DNA of 64,000 nucleotides from the NCBI GenBank assembly GCA_028673005.1, contig CM054116.1:75962572-76026571 (forward strand), in the 5' to 3' direction. The stretch is from Tanypteryx hageni. Its lineage: Eukaryota > Arthropoda > Insecta > Odonata > Petaluridae. Positions within the stretch are counted from its first letter, which is position 1; the number at the start of each line of letters is the position of its first letter. The position numbers and the translations under genes were made by a program. Below, piece after piece: positions 1-10,351 of the stretch. Below the pieces are notes generated by a model that made no database searches, was not told the origin of the DNA, and saw only the letters and a list, made by a program, of their open reading frames with translations.

Positions 1-926
1 CATATTTTATTTATGAAGGTTGGAATGCACAATCGCCCCAAAATACGTAGCTTTGGAATGCGTTGAAAGATTCCACTTGGAAGGAAGTAATTAATTCTTA
101 CTACGATTTCATCTGACTGAAGACAAAACTCGAATACAAAATATGCATTGCTTTACACTTCTGACGTTTTTTAATTAATTAAAATTAATATTATATTATA
201 ACACATTCACATATCGAAACGTCTGCCACTTCCTTTATATTCGAGAGCTGTTTTCGGGAAATAATTACATATTATGCGTCACATTAATTTTAACCGATGT
301 TCGGCGTAACCAATTGAATAATTAGGAAAGTATTAAAAGCGAGAGAAGAACGTGCGAAAGAGCCGAGGCCGACATATTTGCTCGATCGAGCTCCCTTTGC
401 ATAATTACCCTCCTTTTCCCCTTCAAGAGGCCCGCTCTTAATAGAACCTGTGTCACAATCATATTTACTCTTCCACAAAAACCAACCTCTATCTCACTCT
501 CTCTCACTTTCTCACTCCCTCTCAATTTTTGGCACTATCAATCTTTTCCCTCTCTCCAATCTCTCTCTCTCCTTTGTTTTTGTTTCTTACCCGAGTTCTC
601 TTCTTGGTGCCCGAGCTGATTAAGAGGATTGGTATTGGGGGAGATGGAAAGATTTCCCGCAATCTTTACCGCGTCGGTTCTTTTGACTCAGCTTTTTTAT
701 AAAAGAACGAGGGGAAGAGGAATAAAACAAAATTTCCTTTGAATCCATAAATTACATGCAGCGATGTTTTAGACGAAGGGGAGATGGGGTATGAAGAGGT
801 GGGTTTTGGGGTGATGGAAATGAGAGAGAGCTTTTTTCGTTGCTGACCCAATCCTCGAGTAAGCCATTGCGCCGGCCTCAAACGCCAACCCACACCTCTC
901 CATCGTATACGTACTTCTTCCCACTG
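1..926. other. non-coding, CT-enriched toward its end
   Basis: No supportable gene. The first 300 bases are AT-rich. From about 485 to 575 the plus strand becomes rich in TCTC runs, foreshadowing the long pyrimidine tract that follows. Short open frames here have no recognisable domain and look like chance. Confidence 0.55.
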
Positions 927-1801
927 TTTTTTCCTTTCCTATCCCTCCCTCTTTCTCCCCCTCCCCACTCCTCCCTCACTCTCTCTCCCTCCCCACTCTC
1001 TCCATTCCCACTCTCTCCCCCTCCACTCTCTCTCTCTCCAATCACCTCCTCCCCACTCTCTCCTCCACTCTCTCCCTCTCCACTCTCTCCCTCTCCTCCC
1101 TTCCTCTCTATCTTTCTCTCCCTCACTCTCTCCCTCTCCTCTCTTCCTCTCTCCTCTTTCTCTCTCTCTCTCCCAACTTTTCTCTCTCCCCACTTTTTCT
1201 CTCTCATCCCTCTCCTCCCTCTCTTTCTCTCCCCACTCTCTCCCTCACCTCTATTCCTCTCTCCTCTGTTCCTCTCTCTCCTTTCCTCTCTCTCCCTTCC
1301 TCTCTCTCTCTCCCTTCCTCTCTCTCCCTTCCTCTCTCTCCCTTCCTCACTCTCCCTTCCCCACTCTCCCTTTCTCGCTCTCCCTTCCTCGCTCTCTCTT
1401 CCTCACTCTCCCTTCCTCACTCTCCCTTCCTCACTCTCCCTTACTCTCTCTCCCTCTCTTTCTCTCCCTCTCTTTCTCTCCCTCTCTTTCTCTCCCTCTC
1501 TTTCTCTCCCTCTTTCTCTCCCTCTCTTTCTCTCCCTTTCTTTCCCTCCCTCTCTTTCCCCCCTCTCTTTCTCTCCCCCCTCTCTTTCTCTCCCCCCTCA
1601 CTTCCTCTCATCCCTTCCTTTCTCCCTCTCATCTCTTCCTTTCTCTCCCTCTCATCTCTTCCTTTCTCTCCCTCTCATCTCTTCCTCTCTCTCATCTCTT
1701 TCTCTCCTCCCTCTCCCTTCCTTTCCCTCGCCCTTCCTTTCCCTCGCCCTTTCCTCTCACTCCCTCTTTCTCTCCCTCCCCACTCTCTCTCTTCCTCTCT
1801 C
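927..1801. repeat. 0.9-kb polypyrimidine minisatellite
   Basis: Almost every base on the plus strand is C or T, with occasional A and very few G. It is a stack of related short units rather than plain (TC)n. From about 1270 to 1560 the period is 14 bases (forms such as CTTCCTCACTCTCC grading into CTCTCTTTCTCTCC). From about 1600 to 1690 the period is 23 bases and units begin CTCTCATCTC. The gradual change of the unit along the array suggests slippage and local duplication. The 340-codon open frame through it (840-1862) is only Ser/Pro/Leu translation of the repeat and should not be annotated as a gene. Confidence 0.9.
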
Positions 1802-4800
1802 GTTCCAACCTCCCACAGCTCGCGGATTACTTTTTCTGCTACGCCGTGAATTATGTCCATGACTACGACGCATCCGACTGTCTTTTTTTAGCATGGAGTA
1901 GGAGGAGAGCGCAACTTTCTCGACCGACCGGGGCCTTATTTTTTTCGTCTCCTCTTTAGCATCGGCACACCGTCCCGTGTACGCAAAAGAAAGAGATAGA
2001 GAAATCATTCTTCCATCTCTCTCTCTTTCAACAGAGAAAACCTCGGTGTGATACACCACGATGCGCCAAAAGTTGTTTTTAATTTATTATCTCGAGTAAA
2101 CACGCTAAGAAGTAACGGACTCGGGAATTTTATGGACTTCCTGCTCGGATTTCGGCTACCGTCAGGGTTTTTCTTTGTAGGACGTAAATAATTAATGATT
2201 GGTACTCTTGGTGCTTTGAGATTAAGATTTTATTAGGAGTACTGAAGACTCTTAGTTTTTTAATGGTGTTAACGAAAGAATCCTTTCAAAATCGCTAACA
2301 TGTTATCATTTTTTCCGGCCGCTGTATAAACGCCTCTCGTATGTGGATTAATAGCCTACTTTCCAGAATGGAAATAGGCTTATAGTTTTGTCGTTCCGTC
2401 TGTCTGTCCGTCCCCCCTATTAACTTTTGAACCAAAAAACCTATTGTCATGAAACTTGGTGGAAATCTCTTGCTACACGGGCCGAGCTCCCGAGGATAGT
2501 TTTTGTTACGAAGATTGAAGTCTCGGGTTTGATTCCAGGAACTATCCTTCCCATTTGATTTACATGGGAAATTTGAAATCCATCGTGCAGGGTAATTTTC
2601 TCTTGGACGTTAAAATATCTTAGAATTGTAATATCGGAGCGAGTTGTGTACTTTTCTCTGAGGAAATGAATGAAGATTCTAATTTTACTCGTAAAATATC
2701 GATTGTATTTCTTAGAATTTCGCGTAAATACTGATTTTGTAGTTTTTATCACTCATGACGAGAGTGTAGCCATAGCAACAACTATTGTTGGACTCAGCTT
2801 CGGTATATCCTAATACGTACACGCGTTATCAATTTAATATTCCGTTCGAATGTATTTGTAGTACACATTTTATAACGCTAAATTATGAAATTTGGGAACA
2901 CAAGAGCTACATATCCGCGATGACTTTAAAGCTATTAAAAACAATAAAGTATTAAATAAATGATTAAATGGAAAGTAGGAATCATAAGTTCTGTTTGGAT
3001 CATCTTGTTCCAATATGTGAATGTGATTGCATGGATGGGTCTATAGGTAAAATTCGTATTGTGCATGCGTGGGATTAATCTGTATAGAAAAAGACGTTTT
3101 AATTATTCTTCAGTGATCCCATATGACAGACAGCAAATTTCTGAAACATTTAGAACGTAGCTAAATATTTTAAGGGGTTAGCCATTTATACACTGCTGCT
3201 TAAAATTAGCCCCAAATGTTCTGATAGAAGTTTTCATCGTTCTCTCATCGTGAAAAGTTGTTTGGTTTTATACGTATTTTGTATGAGGAATTCGTTCTTG
3301 AATATCTCTTTGTGAATGTTCAGTTAATTGCGATTACAGTTAAGATCTTTTTCTGTCAAATTATTTGGGCTATTTGAGTTAGTTAATCTCATCTCATTTA
3401 TTTTATCTATTTTCAATTGTTTATTTTATTTGATTATGTAACTCCACGAAGTCTCGGCCTCGCCCATTAACTTTATTTGCAATTGCTAACTTCAATATTT
3501 AAAAAATTATATATAGTTAAAACTTCTTTCACCGGTGGAATTATGATTATGAAACTTAGTTATTTTAGCTTTTACAAACACTAGTATTATGTCAATTTTC
3601 ATCGTCCAATATACTTCCAACAAAAATACGCTTGATTCATATTATTTTTCCATAATGTCTGTCTTCTCTTTACCTTGTCCATTGGACTCCCATCGGATCC
3701 TCATAATTGATGGATAAAAACTCCTTTTTTTATTTTCTGTTTCCGTTGACTGCTGCCTATCTAACGATTTTAATCGTTTAAGTAGCAAATTTACATATTA
3801 TATTCTTGCATTTTTTCTTTAATTCATTCCACTTTCAATCCATTATCTCTGTCGAGGCAAAATTCCTGCTTCCGTTAGTGGTATAGCGCCTTCGATATTT
3901 TTAGGTTCACATTTTAATATTTATGATCAGTGAATAAATTTCAATCCGAAAATATATAATTAGCCAGCACAGAACATTTAATAATATCAGCAACTGTTTG
4001 CATCGGATGTCAACGTTGTGTATGCTATCAATTTTCTTTTACTATATACGATTCTTGTAGGATAATTGCATTTTTGGTAATATTCGTTATTATTTTTTAT
4101 GCTTCTAATTATTTCGTGCGCTGAATGATATTTAGCGCCCAGTAATAGAAGCTTTCCGAGGCGAAAATTAATGAAAACAATCTTCCCAATAATTTTCGTA
4201 GAAATTACTAAAGGTAATAATTACATTTCTATACAATGTATTTTACATTTTGAAACATGTATCATGACATACGAAATACATTATATAGATGCATGGAATA
4301 TCTGGTTACGGAAATATCTGACATTTAAACTTGGTCTACGAAAAACCGATAAGTTGTAAACGAGCTATCTTAAAACCAGCTTGGATATGAAGACCAGTTT
4401 GATGGCGTTTGACCCTCTGAACTAAATCGCTCATAAATGCTAATTATTAGTCACTTGAAAGCTGTCTAAACATTTTGCATTGCATTCTTCAAACAAGTTG
4501 TGAAAAGTTTACAAATGAACTACATCTTCCGGAAAGTTAATGAGTGTCCAATGGGCCCTTTTCTCCTCATCGCTCAAATATGACTGAAGTAGCGTGCGTT
4601 GGCACGCATAGTAAAAATGGACCAGGTTCAATCTTATTTATATCGATCGTGCCACTTTTGAAACCGCAATGGTTGTTAGGCAGCAAAAAAATTTTCGTTA
4701 GTTTTTCACTTCAGTCCATATTGCAAGGCGGTGATTGCAGAAAAAAGATCGATACAATACGATAAATACAATATTCTTCATCAAATGCAGCAATTCCTAA

Positions 4801-5639
4801 TAGCACAAACTAATGTGGACCAGAGAAAACTTTGTCGGAGGTCAAATTGTCTCTTGAATTTTTTCCTTGACCTATACATCAACCATAATTTATGCCATAA
4901 ATCTTCAAACAAATTCAGCTAAGCTGATGGTCGCTTTCCCCGTTTGATTTAAGGAACTCTTGCAGTTGTGTGGGACTAAAATAATTTTTCTTTGACTTTC
5001 TCCGCATGTACCATTTGCATAAAACGATTTTCCTCTCTTACACCGGTACTTAGAACGGTTCACTGAACACGACGGCACCACTTAAAGAACCATATCTCTA
5101 GATTAGAGAAATTTCCCTCAAAATATTTTCTTCCATCGGAAAATATCGGCGTCTTCCTCCAACATACTTCCTCTCAGTTTTGACCGATACCGCGTTTTCC
5201 ACAGAAACAGGTTTAAGATATTTAGCGCATGAATGGCTACGATAAGAGTAGAAGCTGGAACAAAAATTTCGATTTATTAGCACTAACCTTCCTGGAACTC
5301 CTGAATTACTTGTTTTTTAAAGCACCATTTCGGGTTCAGATCTCGCATTTTTTTACGAAGTCCAATCTTGAGGAAAGACAGACTCCATCAGGCTAGGCTA
5401 ATAAAATGGAAAGAAATCGGTTTATAATCTCGAGAAAATCCATAAACAGATTTTTTTTAAACTTTCTGGAGCACATTCACAAGCGCAAAGAAAATTTGCT
5501 TCGTGCTTCGGCACATCTTTCTGCAAGTTTGAAATTTTGATCGGCAATCTACGTAATACTACAAGTAAGAATACCTACGCTGATGCAACCTCGCATTGCA
5601 TGATTTCGCTTAACACGTTTTCTACGTAGCACGGTTTTC
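1802..5639. other. AT-rich non-coding DNA
   Basis: Apart from the hairpin-bearing repeat at 2350-2590, I see no gene, RNA or bounded element. Open frames are 60-100 codons at most and show no family motif. Composition falls from mixed to strongly AT-rich after about 2800. Confidence 0.5.
2350..2590. repeat. dispersed-repeat fragment with terminal hairpin
   Basis: A strong hairpin lies at 2350-2381 (arms TAGCCTACTTTCC and GGAAATAGGCTT with one bulge). It is followed by a run of GTCTGTCTGTCCGTC and text ending near ATGAAACTTGG. The GTCTGTCCGTC-type run, here on the opposite strand to the GGACGGACGGA run of the families at 16640 and 40864, is common in arthropod dispersed repeats. The far boundary is not defined. 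Calling it mobile is inference from this architecture; no second copy lies in the window. Confidence 0.4.
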
Positions 5640-5647
5640 TCTTAGAG

Positions 5648-5898
5648 CAGTGTTTCTCAACCGCCGGTTCGCGGACCGCTACCGGTCCGCCGTCCGATAT
5701 TGGCCGGTCCGCGATAGTCCATTTTTCTCATTCAAGTTCTATAATGGGCAACATTGATTAATGAGACAATTTCGTTTTCGGTGTTTAAAATGTAAAAATT
5801 GCCAAATAGTTGATGTTTTGAAATTGATTTTCCCGGTCCTTGGTGGAATATTCAGATAATACACCGGCCCGCGATAAGCTTTCTGTTGAGAACCACTG
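5648..5898. mobile_element. hAT-type MITE with perfect 8-bp target duplication
   Basis: The 251-bp element begins CAGTGTTTCTCAAC and ends GTTGAGAACCACTG, giving 14-bp terminal inverted repeats with one mismatch. It is flanked on both sides by TCTTAGAG (5640-5647 and 5899-5906), a perfect 8-bp duplication. CAG-type termini and an 8-bp duplication are diagnostic of the hAT superfamily. Subterminal sequence is rich in GGTCCGC/GCGGACC motifs that can pair. There is no coding capacity, so it is a non-autonomous derivative. The end sequence resembles the Charlie/SPIN type of hAT termini; that subfamily assignment is from memory and less sure. Confidence 0.92.
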
Positions 5899-6310
5899 TC
5901 TTAGAGAACTACCAACCATTGGACGGCCGTAAATTTAGCTTTAGTACTGTTTTGGAATTGTCTCTTGAGGATTGAATAAGCAAAACTCGAAGGTTGTGAG
6001 AAAGGGTAAAAGAAACATTGTAAATGCATTGTTATTAATGAGCACGAGATACGCCCAAATTTAGCCTACCTCATTTTTAATGGTTTCACTTTACACGATC
6101 TTTTTCGGGAACACATTTACCGTGCAAAGCGAGGGATGGGTGTGTATTAAAAAAAGTTGAGATGTGGAAACTGATGATTTTCTTGTCTTTTATATACAGC
6201 AGGTACCGGTTATTGAGATCACGTTTGTAAATTATTTTGATTCTATTAAACGGCGATTCTATTAACCGAAAATCATAGGAATAGTACAGGATGGTAAATT
6301 TATAATAATA

Positions 6311-7240
6311 CGAGGTCTGATAATTAAGTTCGCGAACTGATTTTTTTCTCGGCAACTGCCATCACTGGGAAACAAATGAGTGCGTTGTAATATGACACAA
6401 ACACGTGTGAGTAAACAGCAGTCGAGAGGCTAACTTTGGGCAAGTCGCTTGTGCGTAGTAGCAGTTATTGTAGTTGCGTGTTTGTGTACCTCAGCGGAAC
6501 CATGGCAGACACATTGTTAGAATAACAAACGAAAATCGAATTTCTGGTGAAACTCAGGGAAACTAGTCTTGAAATCCGTGAAATGTTAAAAAAAAGTTTA
6601 TGGAGAACATGCGATGGGAAGAACAGCAGTCTCCAAATGTATTAAGAGATTTTCTGAGGGGAGAGAGGAAATCGATGGTGATGACCAAGTCGAAGTCCAA
6701 AGTGATGACAATTCTCATTTCCTTTTTCGATGCAAAGGGCATGGTGCACTATAAATTTGTGCCTCAAGGACAGACACTTAATCAATACTACTATTTGGAA
6801 TGCTCAAAGCGCCTCAGAGAAACAGTTGGGCGAAAAATACCTCAACTTTTCAGGAAAAACAAATGGATCCTGCAGCACGGCAATACCCCTGTCCACACGG
6901 CATTGACTGTGAGGACATTTTTGGCCGAGAAACATTACCGTACTGGAACATCCACCCGATTTGGCCCCTTCCGGCTTATTTTTATTCCTTCGGATAAAAA
7001 ACGTTCTCAAAGGAGCGCATTTTCAGGACGTTGGTGACATCAAGTACAGTACGACGGTGGCAATAAACGCAATTCCAGAAACTGAGAGTTCCAAAAATTC
7101 TACCAAGGATGGAAGAAACGGTGGCAGGCGTCCATTGCATCGCGAGGGGAATACTTTGAAGGAGACCACATAGTCGATCACCAATAACTTAAGTACGGGT
7201 AGATATAGGTGGAGTTCGCGAAATTAATTGTCAGACTTCG
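6311..7240 (+). mobile_element. mariner-like element, internally deleted
   Basis: The 28-bp terminal inverted repeats start CGAGGTCTGATAATTAAG on the left and, reversed, CGAAGTCTGACAATTAAT on the right, matching at 25 of 28 positions. They are bounded by TA on each side (6309-6310 and 7241-7242), the mariner target duplication. Length is about 930 bp against about 1.3 kb for a full element, so roughly a quarter is missing. The interior holds a broken transposase. It sits inside the TIR element 6197-7905 and is therefore the younger insertion. Confidence 0.93.
6502..7187 (+). pseudogene. mariner transposase pseudogene
   Basis: This is a remnant of the DDD transposase that cuts and joins mariner ends. 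The ATG at 6502 is followed early by a stop. An N-terminal stretch (YGEHAMGRTAVSK, then KRFSEGREEID, about 6598-6675) is recognisable, then jumps directly to KSKVMTILISFFDAKGMVH, so the segment between the DNA-binding and catalytic parts is deleted. The middle reads through VPQGQTLNQYYYLE. The first catalytic Asp (FFD) remains. The second, normally in an HDNAPAHTA-type motif, has become Gly (QHGNTPVHTA). The third is also replaced: PPDLAPSGLFLF where CDFF is usual. At least two frameshifts are needed before the tail FEGDHIVDHQ and stop at 7185. It cannot encode an active enzyme. The longest intact piece is 6600-7037, which should not be called a gene. Confidence 0.92.
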
Positions 7241-7905
7241 TATATACATATCCGTATATAAGTATACCATGCACTTTAATACGTATTATGTAGGAACATT
7301 TTTGCAGGCAGAAGAATTAATTCTATCCTTAATGTTTTTTCCTGTAGAAACGAAAGAATTTTTAAAAAATAACATGATCCGGATGGCTCTGTAGTACAGC
7401 CCCGTATCGCCCATATTAAAGATATCCTCTGAACTATAAGTGTTTGCCAAGCAGTTCTCAGCTAGTTATCAGCTGCCGAGCCATCCGAATCTTTCTTTTC
7501 TCCGTGGATTTTTTTTTATAAACAATTCCGGGGCTCTCCTTCCATCTCATCAGCCATCCATCGATCGCTTTAAACTCTTCTTTTAAATTTTCACCAAAAT
7601 AATTGGCTTTTTATAAAAGAATGTTTCGAATGATGGGAGCGTTCACTTCTTGAATCAAACCAGCAACGCTTCATCGGTGGAAATTTCCACAGCGTCGAGC
7701 GTCAGTCTGGCTGAGGCCTAAGTCCCAGGTGATTGCTTACTTAACTTACTTAAAAATGCTTAACTTTTGATTCTTATAACCGAAAATCTGATTTCAACAA
7801 GCGACGAAAATGTGGTGCATTATGATTTGAATCCGTTCTCTGAAATTTGATTCTATAAAGCGGCTGATTCTAATAAGCAGTGATCACATTAAGCGGCGCC
7901 TACTG

Positions 7906-10096
7906 TGTGTGTATGTATATATATATAATCAGAATAATGCAAAACAATATCCATGAAGTACGACAAAAAACGGACGGGCAGACAGGCATATCTATATATT
8001 AAGTCTAGATATAAAATGAGAATACGTTTAATAAATCGTGATAAATTATTGGAGAAATGTTGAAAGGGCATTTTTGCATTTGGAACGAAGAGACGGAGAG
8101 ATTGATTATGTGGGAGTTATTTTTAAAAGGGATCAGGACCTCGACGTTGTTGACTGACACTGTCGAAAGCACGAGATTCGCCGCGCCATCTGTTTGACAC
8201 GGAAGGGAGAGGGCATGAGTAAGTAACATCGAGCTCGATGCATTCCTCTGTTTATTCAGGAGGAGGGGAATCCTATGCTCACTCTCCTGAGCATATTAAT
8301 ATATATATGCGGCGTAATCGATGCTACGAATGGTCGTTTCTGCAATAGGGACGAGTCGCGACCGGTATAGTAACGCATTCGTAAAAAATAGGTATAGATG
8401 CAGGCCGTCTGCGGAAAACTCGAATTGAAAAGTGTGAGACAGAAAGAAACTCCGTTCGAGATGATTTTTCAAAGGTTTTTGACCTTTTCCAAGTGTGGGA
8501 AACGATAGGAAACTGCGATATCATCTTCGCGGTCGAGGAGGTTAATAATTAAAGGAATGTTAAGGAAATCCAGCGGTAGGACCCGCGCATTCCCGTTTGC
8601 ACATTGAAGGAAGTAAGGAGAGAGAGAAACGGTAATCATCCTTCATCAAGCAAGCGACCGTTGGGTTTCTCTTGATTAATTAACTTGCATCTTATCCGAA
8701 TGGACCGATGATTGTTATTCTCTTTAGCAAAGCCATTATGTTAATCTTTGAAATGCATTCAAGCGGAAATTTTGAAACGAGATGGAATTGAAAGTAACTT
8801 TGAAGTTTTATTCTTGTTCTTGGATAATGCTATACGTCACGTTTATAATATTTAATTGGTTGAGTGTTGGGTAATCCTTTGTATTGTTCACTTTGTTCGC
8901 GTTTAAATATTAAAACTTTCCATTCGTAATACTCCTATTAAAATTCCACATTTTATTAGAAGTTATAGATTTCTTTTTAAAATTTCATTTTGTAGTCTGA
9001 ATATAGTTAGGAAAGTAGATAACTAATGGATGATTGGACTCCAGAAAGGATTGGCCAACACTTAGATTAATAAATCTAAATTTCTCTTCGGAATTCATTC
9101 TTCATACAAAGAGAAGCTTAGCCACTCTAATCTCTTTGTGGAAATACGTCGCAATGACCGATTCTCAAAACTCGAGAGTCTTGGAAAACGCGACATAAAA
9201 TGAACGCTAGCAGATTCTTATTTCCTCATCCAGATAATGAATTGCAATCTCGAGTCCATTTAGCGATATTCTTCTCTTTCGAGGTATGTACGCTGTAAGT
9301 TAACCAATCACGTCATAATTGGCAAATCGCGCTTTGGCGACTTTATTGTTTGTGGTGACAACCATCTATATACTTCACTTATTGATATTTTCCAAGCGTC
9401 TAGCGATTTATTAGACTACCTCCACCGCTTGAACCGACAGTATTAGAACGAGAGACTTAAAAATGAATAATCGAGGAGAAAACGAGAAGAAAATCGCATC
9501 CTGAACCGCAAAACGGTATAAAAATATGCTAAGGCATTTGTTCAGATGCTCATATTATCGGAATCGTCAAACGAACTACCTCAAAGTGCGACGCATTTGT
9601 ATTGGAATTCTCATCTAGCTTACTCGACTTTTTTATAGCAAAGGGGTTAATTAAATACTCTGTAAAATTCACTTATCTTGCCAATTAGCAGTTTTAGCTA
9701 TTTTATTTGCGGATTATGATAATTAGCGTCCACAAAAAATTAGCATACTTTCTATTTAATTACATTTTTGCGATAGTTAATTAAGACAAAATTTTCTACT
9801 GTTATATATCATTTTCTCTGTTTCGAGATAATTAGCCATTTTTCCTGCAAAAACCTAATACGCCAAGATGATAAGTGAGCTAATAATGGCAAGTAGGAAT
9901 ACTTTCATACTTTTTTAAATGTACAGTCCTTTTCAGATGTAGGTAATATTGTCTTAACGATAGCGCAAGTGTACATCGACTTCATATTACATATTAAAAA
10001 ACTGAAAGAATTTAACTTGACTATAAAAGGGTAGATGGAATTGATAGATCATATGATCCCTATGCTTCAGACATAAACTGGAATAATGGAAAATTG
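7906..10096. other. non-coding DNA, no features seen
   Basis: Starts with a short TG/TATA microsatellite (7903-7928). The remainder is AT-rich with no gene, RNA gene or bounded repeat that I can support. Confidence 0.5.
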
Positions 10097-10118
10097 GAAA
10101 CAGGAGAAAAAAATCTGC

Positions 10119-10175
10119 TATGACCGGGGTCTTCCAATTGCCGGACGGATATTCTACCACTGAACTATGGTAGCA
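10119..10175 (-). pseudogene. tRNA-like sequence (Gly-like), truncated
   Basis: Read on the minus strand it contains TAGTTCAGTGGTAGAATATC, a good A-box and D-arm match to tRNA-Gly, and ends CCCCGGTCATA. The T-loop core (GGTTCGATTC) expected before CCGG is missing, so the B box is lost. No acceptor stem pairs. It is not a functional tRNA. Confidence 0.55.
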
Positions 10176-10236
10176 GAATTATTTTCCTGTTTCAGAACCG
10201 GAAAGTTTTCTTATGTTAGGATCGTGCTAGCCAAGC

Positions 10237-10331
10237 TTGTTCAGCGGTAGAATATCCACCCAGCAAGTGGGAGACCCGGGTTCAATATCCGCCCTGCGAG
10301 TGGGAGACCCGGGTTCGATTCCCGGTCATAG
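10237..10331 (+). pseudogene. tRNA-like sequence with internal 33-bp duplication
   Basis: An A box (GTTCAGCGGTAGAAT) and an exact B box (GGTTCGATTCC) are present, with body sequence resembling tRNA-Gly. Between them the anticodon-to-T-arm segment is duplicated in tandem: 10252-10284 and 10285-10317, 33 bases each with four differences, both containing GTGGGAGACCCGGGTTC. The 5' acceptor strand does not pair with the 3' end, and the base before the apparent anticodon is not T in either copy. It is therefore a pseudogene or SINE head, not a working tRNA, although Pol III boxes A and B remain. Confidence 0.6.
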
Positions 10332-10351
10332 TATATGTTTTCTCTTGTTTC

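Larger units (their letters stand above)
6197..7905. mobile_element. pogo/Tigger-like TIR element, split by a mariner
   Basis: The left end (CAGCAGGTACCGGTTATTGA at 6197) and the reverse complement of the right end (CAGTAGGCGCCGCTTAATGT, ending 7905) match at about 20 of 27 positions, both running on into GATCAC. Both arms also carry repeated ATTCTATTAA/GATTCTATAA motifs. A TA precedes the left end; the right flank is a TG microsatellite, so a TA duplication is not confirmed there. The CAG termini and presumed TA target suggest pogo/Tigger, by inference. The interior after the mariner (7243-7750) shows no recognisable transposase. The element was present before the mariner landed in it. Confidence 0.65.
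10097..10351. repeat. fold-back element with tRNA-like arms
   Basis: The left end GAAACAGGAGAAAA followed by CTATGACCGGG is mirrored at the right end (reverse complement GAAACAAGAGAAAA then CTATGACCGGG), so the outer 30-35 bases pair. Each arm contains a tRNA-like segment, in opposite orientation. The middle of about 60 bases is unpaired AT-rich sequence. The whole would fold into one long hairpin. It may be a head-to-head pair of tRNA-derived SINEs or a fold-back element that captured a tRNA. No target duplication was found. Confidence 0.65.

Noticed and set aside
840..1862. 340-codon open reading frame
   Set aside because: It is Ser/Leu/Pro translation of the CT minisatellite; no domain, and stop-free only because CT-rich codons lack stops.
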